Shown here in pieces: positions 27,301 through 35,247 of a stretch of 64,000 bases of DNA; the stretch's first letter is position 1, and every line of letters starts with the position of its first letter. Source of the DNA: Microlunatus sp. Gsoil 973 (GTDB lineage: Bacteria > Actinomycetota > Actinomycetes > Propionibacteriales > Propionibacteriaceae); NCBI RefSeq assembly GCF_009707365.1, contig NZ_CP046122.1, positions 3,162,001 to 3,226,000 of the forward strand, written 5' to 3'. The notes under the pieces are model-generated. The model was not told the origin of the DNA. It saw only the letters and a list, made by a program, of their open reading frames with translations, and did no database searches. Position numbers and translations under genes: made by a program.

Positions 27301-27801
27301 GTTGTAGACCAGCGTGTTCACCAGGCCGTTGGTCGAGGCCGCCTTGAATCCGCCGGACACCGCTCCGGTGGTGACGTCGAGCAAAGTGATGTGGCTGGCG
27401 GCCGCCCCGTTGACCTGGGTGAAGGCGCCGCCCACGTAGACCGTGTTGGACGTCGGGCCAGCGATCAACTCGTTGACCCGGCCGTTCAGCGTGGGTGAGA
27501 ACGAGGAGACGAGTGCGCCGCTGGTGACGTTGAAGGCGAAGATGTAGTTCTTCGTCTGCGCCGAGCCGCCGGGCGGTGTCACCGATGTGAACGTTCCGCC
27601 GACGACGACCGTGTTACCGACCTGGACGATCGCGTCGACTTCGCCGTTGTTCACTGCAGGTGTGTTCGACGACGGCACGGCCGAGACGATCGCCGTGTGT
27701 CCCGGCGCAGTTGCCTGCGCCGGCACAACTGCAGAGAGCCCGGTCACGGCAAGCCCGACCACGGCCAGAAGCGTCACAATGCGACGCGCACGAAAAGACA
27801 T
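24385..27801 (-). CDS. Large secreted protein: beta-propeller, malectin-like and PKD domains
   Basis: A 1138-residue exported protein. The signal peptide (1-31) is followed by blades of a beta-propeller (about 35-460) with repeated patterns such as VVVGGTFTSV, VYVGGAFTQV and LFVGGNFTTAGG. A malectin/CBM57-like carbohydrate-binding domain follows (about 490-625, RVFDVSIDGTRVLDHYDI). A second repeat region (about 640-800) precedes a PKD domain (about 815-900, FDASGSTDPDGTVAGYSWTFGDG). A C-terminal beta-rich domain (about 910-1138) starts SSSKYSNTASPTVTLPSG. The start has TCGGGGGAAC just upstream. The architecture suggests a matrix or carbohydrate-binding surface protein; no catalytic residues are recognised. 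Confidence 0.8.
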   Translation of the reverse strand: MSFRARRIVTLLAVVGLAVTGLSAVVPAQATAPGHTAIVSAVPSSNTPAVNNGEVDAIVQVGNTVVVGGTFTSVTPPGGSAQTKNYIFAFNVTSGALVSSFSPTLNGRVNELIAGPTSNTVYVGGAFTQVNGAAASHITLLDVTTGAVSGGFKAASTNGLVNTLVYNDGRLFVGGNFTTAGGVAHAGLASLNGTTGALDPYVNDQVSGHHNDSGSGAQGAVGVRDMDINADGTRLVAIGNFKKVDGQARDQLVMLTLGGSSSSVTASWNTNGYQPYCFNWAFDTYVRGVSFSPDGSYFVVAATGGYVANTLCDAAARFETSATGTNIQPTWVDYTGGDTVWGVTVTETAVYVGGHQRWMNNSLASDKAGPGAVPRPGLAALDINTGVPLKWNPGRNPRGAAVYALYPTPQGLWMGSDTEYVGAHYAYKRPRIAFFPLAGGSPEASDAIANLPGTAYVAGRTGQNGNVLYRVNAAGPTLGAVDAGPDWVGDDSSSSPYHNTGSNIATYASGATSDNSVPSSTPNAVFDSERWSPSDNPAMEWEFPVTAGTPIQVRLYFANRCTCTSGIGQRVFDVSIDGTRVLDHYDIVKDAGDQRGTMKSYNLTSDGAVDIDFRHEVENPLINAIEIVRTDQAPPSNSDDSITAIPMSSAGAGAGVQVPSSGISWGSMRGAFLAGGKLYYGLTDNTFNSRTYSNGNFGSQNGIDPYHDPDWDGVSTGSGNTYDGVPSNYYSEIPNVTGAAYANGRLYYHVTGQSALYWRWFNTDSGIVGSDRFTVSGNVNFNNTMGMFVTGGTLYYVTKSDGNLNAVGLSGSATSGTPAVVDGPGSGGNDWRSRVLFLSGASAPANKAPTASFTVQCVELNCTFDASGSTDPDGTVAGYSWTFGDGSNGTGQVATHSYSSGGSYSVKLTVKDDLGATGQTTKTASPTDPVPPSHKITFEDSSSKYSNTASPTVTLPSGVQAGDLMVMTAALNSVTAATTPSGWKLVDQASTTGTATYVWTRVATSADAGANRTVSLAASTKSVLSVVAYSGVDADQPIDGYATGTDSGTDSHTSPTLTTPTTDTILTIWTDKSPNTAAWTPPASVTQREVVYSTGTGRVSTLVADSAAPSDGHAGGLTASTDVTSTRAISWTIALKPA

Positions 27802-27967
27802 GACATGTTCCCCCGAACTGTCTCGTCACCGACGACACAACATGCCGACCCGACCTTTGGACCCGGATGTTAACGGCATGTCTACCATTTCCACCGGCCG
27901 CCCGAAGGCGATCCGGAAAGATTGTGTTCGCATGATCCGGAGATCAACACAACCCGCTCACAGTTTG

Positions 27968-29871
27968 TTAGATCCCGTGCCCACGGCGGTTCAACTGATC
28001 AACGATCCACTGGCCGCTGATCAGCCGCAACGCCACCAGAGCCGCAAGGTATCCGCGAGGCTCTCGCCAGTTTGCGCGAACTGACCTCAACGTCCAGCCG
28101 AGTGCGTCACGACGGCGTCCCAGCATCGCCGAACCATATGCGAGTTTGCCGTAGAACAAGGCAGAAGCGATTCGATCCGACTTGATCGCCGGATGATGAT
28201 CAAGCATCCACAATCTCGCTTCGTTGCGCAGTTGCCATTTGTCGGCGAAGTACGACGTCGGCCCCCACTGCACCCTGACGAGCGGCTCGTCGACGTGCGC
28301 GATCGGGTGCCTGGCCGCAGCCCGCAGGAGCAGGTCCCAGTCCTCGGCCATGCTCTGCGGCAACGTCTCATCGACGAGTCCGAAGCCTCCAATGAATGCA
28401 GACCGCCGCCCGACGAAGGATGAGGAGTGCAACATCGCCATCCGTGACCGGAGCAGTTCACGATGGGTCACGGCGCCCCGATGGGCCAACCGGACGATCG
28501 ATCGGTCCTCGTAGTCGATGACCATCGCGGTTGTGGAGAACTCCGCATCGGGCCGCGACTGGAGCACCTGGACCTGGCGGCGGAGCTTGTTCGGCTCCCA
28601 ATGATCATCGTCATCACAGAACGCAACAAGATCAGCTTCCGACTCGAGGATTCCTGTGTTGCGGGCGCCCGCAAGTCCGGGCGCGCGGATGTTCGACACA
28701 ACCCGCACGGGTCGATGCGGATCGTCGCTGATCATGCTCGGATCCGGCTCGGCCTTGTCATAGACGACGACCGTCTCGATCGGGCCCGGATAATCCTGGC
28801 CGACGATCGAAGCGACCGCGCGGCGCATCAGCGCGGGACGATTGTGGGTGGGTACGACCGCCGTCACCGTGGGCCAGACATCTGGCTGGGGTGGCTCCGC
28901 CGCCGGTTGCGGGGGCGGGTCGGGCAGCCGCCGGAAGTAGCCGTACATCGCCTGGATGGGCGCCGTGACGGCACCGACCAGGATCCGCTGGCGACGTGGC
29001 ATCTGCTCGCGCCAGGCATCGTCCCGCCGCACGGCGATGTCACCGGACTTGAACCGTGACGGGTTGCCGCTGACGGTGTGCATGATTGGAAGCTTCAGTG
29101 TCGTCGGGCCGTCCCCGAGAACGGCCCCCGGGTCGAAGGGACGGCCGACAAGATCGGCGATGGAGCGCAACGACTCCGCCGGATCCTGCGTGAAATCCTC
29201 ATAGCGCACGCGAATCCCCGGCACCCCCGCTTACGGAGCATCTCCAACAGCAGGTGGTGGCCGTCGTACAGTATTGCCATGTACTGCGGTGAGTACCGCG
29301 GCATGTAGGCGGTCTTGGTGGTGATCTCCGGCCGACGAACGACCTTGGTCCATGCGTAGGCAACCGCTCGGGCGTCCCTGACGATGTGCACCATTTTGAG
29401 TTGCAGTGACCTGCTGTGACTGAGCACGTAGGCCAGCGAGGTGATCTTGCTGGAATCGACGACCACCTCGCATCCGGAGACCTGCCGGATCGCCGCGTAC
29501 AGCCGCTCGTAATAGCCCAGGTACTCGGTGAGATCGGCGCGGAAATCGCTTCCCTCGAGGCCAAGCAACATGCGCGGGACGAACTTGACGTCGTCCACCC
29601 TTCGGGCGAGCTGATGGACGCGTGCGACGTCAACATTGTGCCAACCGCCGAACGCGATCTGCCCGACCTCAGTCCAGAACGGGCAATCCCAGAAGTGCTC
29701 GCCGCATCCGCATCGTTCGTTGTTCGCGATCCCCCGCTGCCACAGGTACACCACTTCACCCGCGCCGGTGACCCCGGGCAACTGAGCGATCGCTCGTTCG
29801 AGCAGGGTGGACCCGCTGCGGCCCAGCCCGCCGACGTAGAGAACGTCCGGGATGTCAAGGAGGGTTTGCAT
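27968..29871 (-). pseudogene. Sulfotransferase-glycosyltransferase fusion, frameshifted
   Basis: The frame from 29871 encodes a sulfotransferase N-terminus with the PAPS 5'-phosphosulfate loop GGLGRSGSTLLERAI (13-27) and the 3'-phosphate motif IVRDARAVAYAW. It runs up to LEMLRKRG and then loses homology. The frame ending at 27968 takes over at IRVRYEDFTQDPAESL, the usual sulfotransferase C-terminal part. It continues through a Pro-rich linker into a GT2 domain (VTAVVPTHNRPAL, FCDDDDHW metal motif, EDWDLLLRA). One extra G in the G5 run near 29225-29229 would give a single 634-residue bifunctional protein. It is coupled to the upstream membrane protein by TAGATG. The indel may be an error or a real mutation. 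Confidence 0.7.
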
Positions 29872-30663
29872 CTATCGCACCGCGCTTTTGATGGAAGGGC
29901 TGGGCTCGGCGTGCCGAGCATTACTGGGTGTTCGTCGCCAACCACGACGGGTTCCGATCCAATAGCCGAAGTAGGCGTGCACGATCAGCCAACCCCAGTA
30001 GGCCTCCGCCGCGCGCTGCGCGTAGTCGATGCCGAGTCTGATCGGACCGTGCAGATCTTCCCGTGCCCACTCCGCGGCAGGAATCAGCGCCAACGCGATC
30101 ACCAGCAGCAGCGCCATCCAGACAAGACGCAGCGCCTGCCCCTGTTTCCGCTCGGGCTCGAGGATCGTGCGGTCGAAGACATCGAGCGCCAGGGGTGCCA
30201 ACAATGCGGGCACCAGACTCTCGGCCTGGTCAAGGACGAATCCGGTTCGGAAGGCGATCACGATCAGTATCAGGATCGCAGCCGCGACCAGTGGGGCGTA
30301 GCGGAATGGTCGTCGTATCGATGCGTACAACAGCATGAACCCGGTCGCAATGACCGGCTCGTTCAGGGTGACGATCGACGCCGGCCAGCCGGAGTTGATC
30401 ATGATGTACCCGAAACAGAAGCACAGGACGGCTCCCGGGACGGTGATGATCCACGGGGACCAGCGCCTGGCACGGATCCAGGGCAGCAGAAACTGCGCCG
30501 TCGCGCAGAAGGTGATCGCGAACAGCAGCGACTCGCTGTTGTGTCCGATACGCACCGCAACACCGGTGGGAATCAACACCCGCAGCGTTCCCGTCACGAT
30601 CAGCGACAGTCCCACGACCAACAGCAGGTAAAAAGCTAACGTACGCCCCCGATACGCCGTCAT
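29872..30663 (-). CDS. Multi-pass membrane protein of unknown function
   Basis: A 263-residue protein with about seven or eight hydrophobic segments between residues 8 and 235, ending in a basic cytoplasmic tail. I recognise no family. Its TAG stop is directly followed by the ATG of the sulfotransferase fusion gene, so the two are translationally coupled. It could be a small polymerase, acyl-group or sulfate-related transporter, or a membrane partner of the fusion protein. None of these is shown by the sequence. A TTTACAG/CTGTAAA palindrome lies about 50 bp upstream of the start. Confidence 0.65.
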   Translation of the reverse strand: MTAYRGRTLAFYLLLVVGLSLIVTGTLRVLIPTGVAVRIGHNSESLLFAITFCATAQFLLPWIRARRWSPWIITVPGAVLCFCFGYIMINSGWPASIVTLNEPVIATGFMLLYASIRRPFRYAPLVAAAILILIVIAFRTGFVLDQAESLVPALLAPLALDVFDRTILEPERKQGQALRLVWMALLLVIALALIPAAEWAREDLHGPIRLGIDYAQRAAEAYWGWLIVHAYFGYWIGTRRGWRRTPSNARHAEPSPSIKSAVR

Positions 30664-30714
30664 AACTGCTGAGCGTAAGTGCTCATGAGCCGTTGTGTCT
30701 CGATAAACGCGAAA

Positions 30715-30730
30715 TTTACAGAACTGTAAA
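30715..30730. promoter_or_regulatory. AT-rich palindrome TTTACAG-AA-CTGTAAA
   Basis: A perfect 7-bp inverted repeat with a 2-bp centre lies between the stop of the GH26-like lipoprotein gene and the start of the downstream membrane-protein gene. Its AT content is unusual in this window. It may be a repressor operator for the downstream transcription unit or a weak terminator for the upstream one. Confidence 0.4.
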
Positions 30731-30733
30731 GCT

Positions 30734-31651
30734 TTAGGGACTGAAGTACGGATCTGTCACCCAGCCTCGCAGCGCCCTCAGCGCATCAGATTCCTTGATC
30801 ACCGAATAGTTGCCGGACACGCCCCTCGCGGACTGGAAGTAGCAGACCGCCTTGATCTGTGGTGTGGACTCGACGTAGTCGCGGGCCGCATCCAGCCATT
30901 CCGCCCGGGATCCGGGCGGTCCTTCGGTTCGACCGAACTCACCGATCATGATCGGTTTCGGCACTCCGGATGCCCACTTCACAAAGGGACGAAAGACCTG
31001 TCCGAACGATTCGCGAGGGCTCCGCGGATAGCCGTCGACGCAAACCCAATCGACATAGGCATCTCCGGGGTAATAGGCCCCGAAGTTCTGATCGGCAGCG
31101 CCCCCGGTGAGCGGGCACCACACCCAACCGACGTTGCTTACGTCGGCCTCGCCGAAGATGCGGTGGATGTGGCGCCAGGCGGCGACATATTCGGTTCCGG
31201 AACCAATCTGTGACGCGAGATTGGGCCGGTTCATCTCCCAGCGCCAACGGAGCAACACGGGCCGCCCGAGTGCGGCGACAGCCTCGGCCCTCCGCCGGAT
31301 CAGTGTGTCGTACCGACCGGCGACGATGTCGCGCGTGTCGGTCCCGGCCCATGAGATCATCAGCGTCGTTCCCCGCGCAGTGAAGTGCCGATCAGAGTCT
31401 GACGGGAACGGGTCGGTCCAGGTGTGATAGTCGTGGTAGATGTCCAGCCGGCGCCCGAGCCGACCCTCGAACTGTTCGAAGGCAGCGATCCGCTCCTTCT
31501 CCGTGTAGCGCGGTGGGTCCACATAAGCGCCGAAGAGCGCGCCCCTCGCCGGCGGTGCAATGGACGGGACGCGTGGTCTCAGCCCACAAGCGGCGATCGT
31601 CGAGACGACGACAGCCGCGCTCAACAGCGCGATCACGCGTCGGCACGTCAT
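30734..31651 (-). CDS. GH26-like lipoprotein glycoside hydrolase
   Basis: A 305-residue lipoprotein; the ATG at 31651 overlaps the flippase stop (ATGA). The lipobox is TIAAC (C22). The catalytic domain is GH26-like, with the acid/base glutamate in LRWRWEMN (E139), the nucleophile in IMIGEFGRTE (E238), and VDWVCVDGYPR between them. It probably acts on the EPS at the outer face of the membrane, a role reported for hydrolases encoded in other polysaccharide loci. Co-translation with the Wzx flippase supports a part in assembly or quality control. Compare the soluble homologue at 22543-23574. Confidence 0.8.
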   Translation of the reverse strand: MTCRRVIALLSAAVVVSTIAACGLRPRVPSIAPPARGALFGAYVDPPRYTEKERIAAFEQFEGRLGRRLDIYHDYHTWTDPFPSDSDRHFTARGTTLMISWAGTDTRDIVAGRYDTLIRRRAEAVAALGRPVLLRWRWEMNRPNLASQIGSGTEYVAAWRHIHRIFGEADVSNVGWVWCPLTGGAADQNFGAYYPGDAYVDWVCVDGYPRSPRESFGQVFRPFVKWASGVPKPIMIGEFGRTEGPPGSRAEWLDAARDYVESTPQIKAVCYFQSARGVSGNYSVIKESDALRALRGWVTDPYFSP

Positions 31652-33159
31652 CTCAGTCGGCGCAAGACGGGGGTGATCAGCGAGTCGAGATCGAGGACTC
31701 GACGCAGCCGCCAGATCCCCGCGCCGTAGAGCAGGACCCCGACCACACACAGGCCGATCACCAGGGCCGGCGAGCCACCCAGCAGCCAACCGATCGACGG
31801 CACCGCCCCGAACGCGGCGAACGCGAGCAGCGCCACCGCTGCACTGGACCGCCCGAACGGATCGAGGCCGAGCGACCGGCGGATCTGCACCAGCGGGAGG
31901 ATGTTGCTCAAGAGGATCGAGACTGCCCAGGCCACGGCTGCGCCGACGATTCCCCAACGCGGTATCAAGATCAGATTGAGCGAGAGGTTCGCACCGAGGG
32001 CGACCAGCACGTTGATCAAGTTGGCAGTCGTCCTCCCCGCCATGACCAGGAGCATGGTGACCATCCCGCACCCGGTGGCGACCAACATGGCGCCGGCGAG
32101 GACCATGACCACCCAGCGGCCCTCGTCGTATCCACTGCCGAACAGCAACAGGATGATCGGCGCCAAGATGCCGACCAGCAGGTGGATCGGCCAGGTGACG
32201 GCCATCACCCAGGCGGTAGACGTCCGGTAGACCCGCAAGGTGCTGGCGAGATCATGTTTGGCGAGAAGTTCGGAGAACTTCGGCTGGACGGCCAGGGAGA
32301 CGGCCTGGCTACCCAGCTGACCCAGGACGACGAACCGGGTCGCCGCCGTGTAGATCGCTGCGTCACGCGGACCCAAGTAGGCGGCGACGAGGACGATGTC
32401 CAAACGCTGCAAGGTCAACTGCGCGACCGCGGCGATGCCTCTGGGGCCCGTGTATCGCCAGAACTCCGACGGCGGGACAACCCGCAACGTCACCGGTTCG
32501 TGCTTCTCCTTGCGGACAAGTCTGGCAATCGCTCCGGTGACCACGACCAGACCGATGGCGTACGGCGCCACCCAGCCCAGCGCCATCAGCCAGTTCTCTC
32601 CGACCAGCATCGCGACCAACAGCAGCGCGACCTGGAGGGTCGGCCGGCCGATCTTCTCCAGCAGCACTGTCGGCGTCATCGTGTGGAACCCTTGCGTCCC
32701 GGCGATCAGGACGTCGAACAAGACCGCACAAGGAAGGAACGGTGCCAGCACGCGGATGAAGATCACCAGAGTGTCATCCGACCCGTCGGAGATCATTCCG
32801 GCGACGCTGGGAGCCAGCAACTCCATCAGAACGGCGACAGTCACCGACACCGCTATGACCGGTGGAAGTGCCGTTCGAAGGAGACCGCGGACACCGTCCC
32901 CACGGTCGAGTGCACGCACTCGAGCTATGTAGTAGACAAGCCCGGTTGCGGTGCCCAAGGCGCACAGGCTTTCGGCGATGACGAACAACGAGGTCGCGGA
33001 GAACAGGTTGCCCGCTTCCGTCTTGCCTGAGCCCCGCGTGACGACAACGATCACCAAAAGGCTCGCGATCGCGCTGATTGCGGCGCCGCCGAGGCTGAAC
33101 AGCCCCCGTCGGGCGAGACCGCCGATGTCTGCGCGGTCGAGGCTGTCTACCTGTGCCAA
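31648..33159 (-). CDS. Wzx-type oligosaccharide flippase (MOP superfamily)
   Basis: A 503-residue membrane protein with about 12-14 hydrophobic segments along its full length and the MOP/PST layout. It opens with LARRGLFSLGGAAISAIASLLVIVVVTR, and the mid-protein segment AVAQLTLQRLDIVLVAAYLGPRDAAIYTAA is typical of Wzx. It should move the undecaprenyl-linked repeat unit from the cytoplasmic to the outer face. The TTG start at 33159 overlaps the sulfotransferase by 13 bp, with GTAGGA upstream. Its stop overlaps the GH26-like lipoprotein start. Confidence 0.85.
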   Translation of the reverse strand: MAQVDSLDRADIGGLARRGLFSLGGAAISAIASLLVIVVVTRGSGKTEAGNLFSATSLFVIAESLCALGTATGLVYYIARVRALDRGDGVRGLLRTALPPVIAVSVTVAVLMELLAPSVAGMISDGSDDTLVIFIRVLAPFLPCAVLFDVLIAGTQGFHTMTPTVLLEKIGRPTLQVALLLVAMLVGENWLMALGWVAPYAIGLVVVTGAIARLVRKEKHEPVTLRVVPPSEFWRYTGPRGIAAVAQLTLQRLDIVLVAAYLGPRDAAIYTAATRFVVLGQLGSQAVSLAVQPKFSELLAKHDLASTLRVYRTSTAWVMAVTWPIHLLVGILAPIILLLFGSGYDEGRWVVMVLAGAMLVATGCGMVTMLLVMAGRTTANLINVLVALGANLSLNLILIPRWGIVGAAVAWAVSILLSNILPLVQIRRSLGLDPFGRSSAAVALLAFAAFGAVPSIGWLLGGSPALVIGLCVVGVLLYGAGIWRLRRVLDLDSLITPVLRRLR

Positions 33160-34016
33160 CTCGGGGTCCTACCCCACCACGCCGCGAGCTCCCGGTCCGG
33201 ATCGGCGAAGTAATCTTCAAGGCGGGCACGAGTGTCCCCCGGCAACTCCGTCCGCGGACGAGCGTTGCGCTGGGGCAGTTCTTCCCGGTCCCAGGTCGGC
33301 AACCCGAGGAAGTCCAGCACGCGAGCCAATGACTGCCCCGGGTCGGTCACCATGTCATCGAAATCCAGAACGAGAAGACGGTCCTGACCAACCAGCTTCT
33401 CCAGGCGCTGAAGCTGTTCGACGTAGCGACCCCGCGCCAGGTACGCGTTGTGCTGATGGGGGAGACTGATGTACGTCGGATCGCTGCGCAACCGATCCTC
33501 CTCGCCCGCCAGCCGGCTCGCCTCCAGCTCCAGAGCACGCTCGAACGTCTCGGTTTCGAAGCCACGTGCCTTCTCGTGCGTGAAGGCCGAGTACGCCCGC
33601 TCCACAGGGTCCCGTAACACCGCGATCAGTTTCACGTTGGGCAGATCCTTGGCGATGCGCTCTCCGGCGAGCGGATGGAACATGTAGTAGGGACTTGCCT
33701 CACCGGTGATCGGCTGAACACCCAGCCGCTGCTCGACGCGTCTGGCGCTGGCCAGCCTGGGGAAGTGGCCCAAGTACCACTCCAGGCTTTTCCCGTAATC
33801 AGTGTCGAAGTAGTGCACTCCCTTGTGCAACCCGGCACCCAGGACGGCCGGATGCTCGACCAAGGTCTTGTACAAGGCCGTGGTTCCGCATCGCTGCGCG
33901 CCGACGATCAGGAACTGCGGTGTCATCCGCGAACTCCAGGTCAGCTGACCGACGAATGATGTTGCCTGCCGTGCATAGCGGTGGACGAGCTGTGCCGTCG
34001 CCCCATGTTCAGCCAT
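33147..34016 (-). CDS. PAPS-dependent sulfotransferase
   Basis: A 289-residue enzyme resembling heparan-sulfate-type sulfotransferases. The 5'-phosphosulfate loop is IVGAQRCGTTALY (residues 37-49) and the 3'-phosphate-binding segment is IAVLRDPVERAYSAF. A later LDFDDMVTDP and the C-terminal region fit the fold. It would transfer sulfate from PAPS to a hydroxyl or amine of the glycan in the cytoplasm. ATG 34016 has AGGTGA upstream; a GTG at 34025 is possible. It overlaps the kinase gene (34009) and the flippase gene, so it sits in a tightly packed operon. With the fusion at 27968-29871 it suggests a sulfated polymer. Confidence 0.85.
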   Translation of the reverse strand: MAEHGATAQLVHRYARQATSFVGQLTWSSRMTPQFLIVGAQRCGTTALYKTLVEHPAVLGAGLHKGVHYFDTDYGKSLEWYLGHFPRLASARRVEQRLGVQPITGEASPYYMFHPLAGERIAKDLPNVKLIAVLRDPVERAYSAFTHEKARGFETETFERALELEASRLAGEEDRLRSDPTYISLPHQHNAYLARGRYVEQLQRLEKLVGQDRLLVLDFDDMVTDPGQSLARVLDFLGLPTWDREELPQRNARPRTELPGDTRARLEDYFADPDRELAAWWGRTPSWHR

Positions 34017-35247
34017 GCCAATCACCTATCCCCGATATCCCCCGAGTGCGGACGGCAACAAGTGCCGGCTCGAGCCATTCGGCCACCCGCCCGCCACTGA
34101 CGCCAGTTTCCGCCTGTCCATCTGCAAGATACCTTGTTGCAAGATCGAGAATGTACGAAAACGAAACTCGACCGACATCAGTTCTGCAGATCCCGAACGG
34201 TTGCAGCGTCCGTCGGGCATTAATGATCAAATCGACGGCCGCACGGGCTCGGCCGTTGCTCGTCTTCAGCGCCGGCATGAAGGCGTAGTGCAACGCGTCG
34301 AATCCGACCGGCACGTCGGTGTCGTAGCGCTCCCAGTCCCAGACAAGCGCCCGGTCACCCTTGGTGGCCATGTTCCATGCGGTCCAGTCGCCGTGCCAGG
34401 TCCCGAACCGGCCCTCCTCCTCGGTGGCGGCGACAAGATCAACAGCCTGGTGGAGGTGTTGTGACAGAGCCGACCCGTGCAATGCGTCGATCCGGTCGCG
34501 CAGCCGGGCGATGTAACTGCACGTCGCCCATGGTGCGATGTGCACACCGTTCATCTCTGAAACAGCACGCATGGCGCCGTCGCGAACGGCTGCGTTGATC
34601 TCGAGGGGTGCCCCGGTCAGTTCGAGTGCTGACTGCACGAGGACCGTGTGCTCGTGCCACTCACCGAAATGGATCAGGCTGGCTGCCTTCAAGGTGGAGT
34701 TCGGCTTTTCGGCGAGACGTCTGAGGGCTGCGGCCTCGTTCGCCGCCAGTTCGCGGGTCAACGGGTTCATGCCGACCTTCGCCACCGCCACCAGCCTGCC
34801 GGCTGTGTCCATGATCTGTAGCACCGGTTTGCGGTTGGCGCGCGGTGGGCCGAGGAACACACCGACGACGACCCGATGGCCCAGCAGCGACTCCAGCAGA
34901 GACTCGATCGATTCCGCACCGGGCGACCGGCGGACCCGGAACCCGGATCCGACGGCTTGCGCCGTGCCCGTCCGCAGGGCGGCACGAACCAGCGACGTCT
35001 CGATCCTGCTGCGAGCGGACATTGGCCGTCGAGCGTGCCGGAGTGAAGCCGCCGCAACCACTCCCGCCCCGGGCAGCAACAAGCGCGCAGCCAGCGTCGA
35101 CGGGATCGCCAGGTAGTCGCCGCGCGATACGGGCCTGACGACGTCGACTTCGTGGGGCGGCGGATAGAGCTCTGCCAGGATCGCAGCCGCGGAGCGTCCT
35201 TGTCGGTCAGGCATTCCTATACCCCGTCTCGGGACGTTGTGGGTCAT
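34009..35247 (-). CDS. APH-fold phosphotransferase, possible glycan or sugar kinase
   Basis: A protein of up to 412 residues. The kinase signature is WHGDWTAWNMA (about residues 283-293, catalytic Asp and metal-binding Asn) followed by LVWDWERY, the DxE/DFG-equivalent metal site of aminoglycoside phosphotransferase-like enzymes. The N-terminal 130 residues are variable, and the ATP-binding region includes AVAKVGMNPLTRELAANEAAALRRL. It lies inside the EPS operon, overlapping the sulfotransferase start by 8 bp and the polymerase end by up to 41 bp. A role in phosphorylating a sugar or lipid precursor is therefore more likely than drug resistance. The start is uncertain; ATG 35214 would shorten it by 11 residues. 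Confidence 0.7.
   Translation of the reverse strand: MTHNVPRRGIGMPDRQGRSAAAILAELYPPPHEVDVVRPVSRGDYLAIPSTLAARLLLPGAGVVAAASLRHARRPMSARSRIETSLVRAALRTGTAQAVGSGFRVRRSPGAESIESLLESLLGHRVVVGVFLGPPRANRKPVLQIMDTAGRLVAVAKVGMNPLTRELAANEAAALRRLAEKPNSTLKAASLIHFGEWHEHTVLVQSALELTGAPLEINAAVRDGAMRAVSEMNGVHIAPWATCSYIARLRDRIDALHGSALSQHLHQAVDLVAATEEEGRFGTWHGDWTAWNMATKGDRALVWDWERYDTDVPVGFDALHYAFMPALKTSNGRARAAVDLIINARRTLQPFGICRTDVGRVSFSYILDLATRYLADGQAETGVSGGRVAEWLEPALVAVRTRGISGIGDWHG

Noticed and set aside
31513-33030. 505-residue plus-strand open frame
   Set aside because: Antisense to the flippase; composition dominated by Arg, Gln, Asp and His, typical of a shadow frame.
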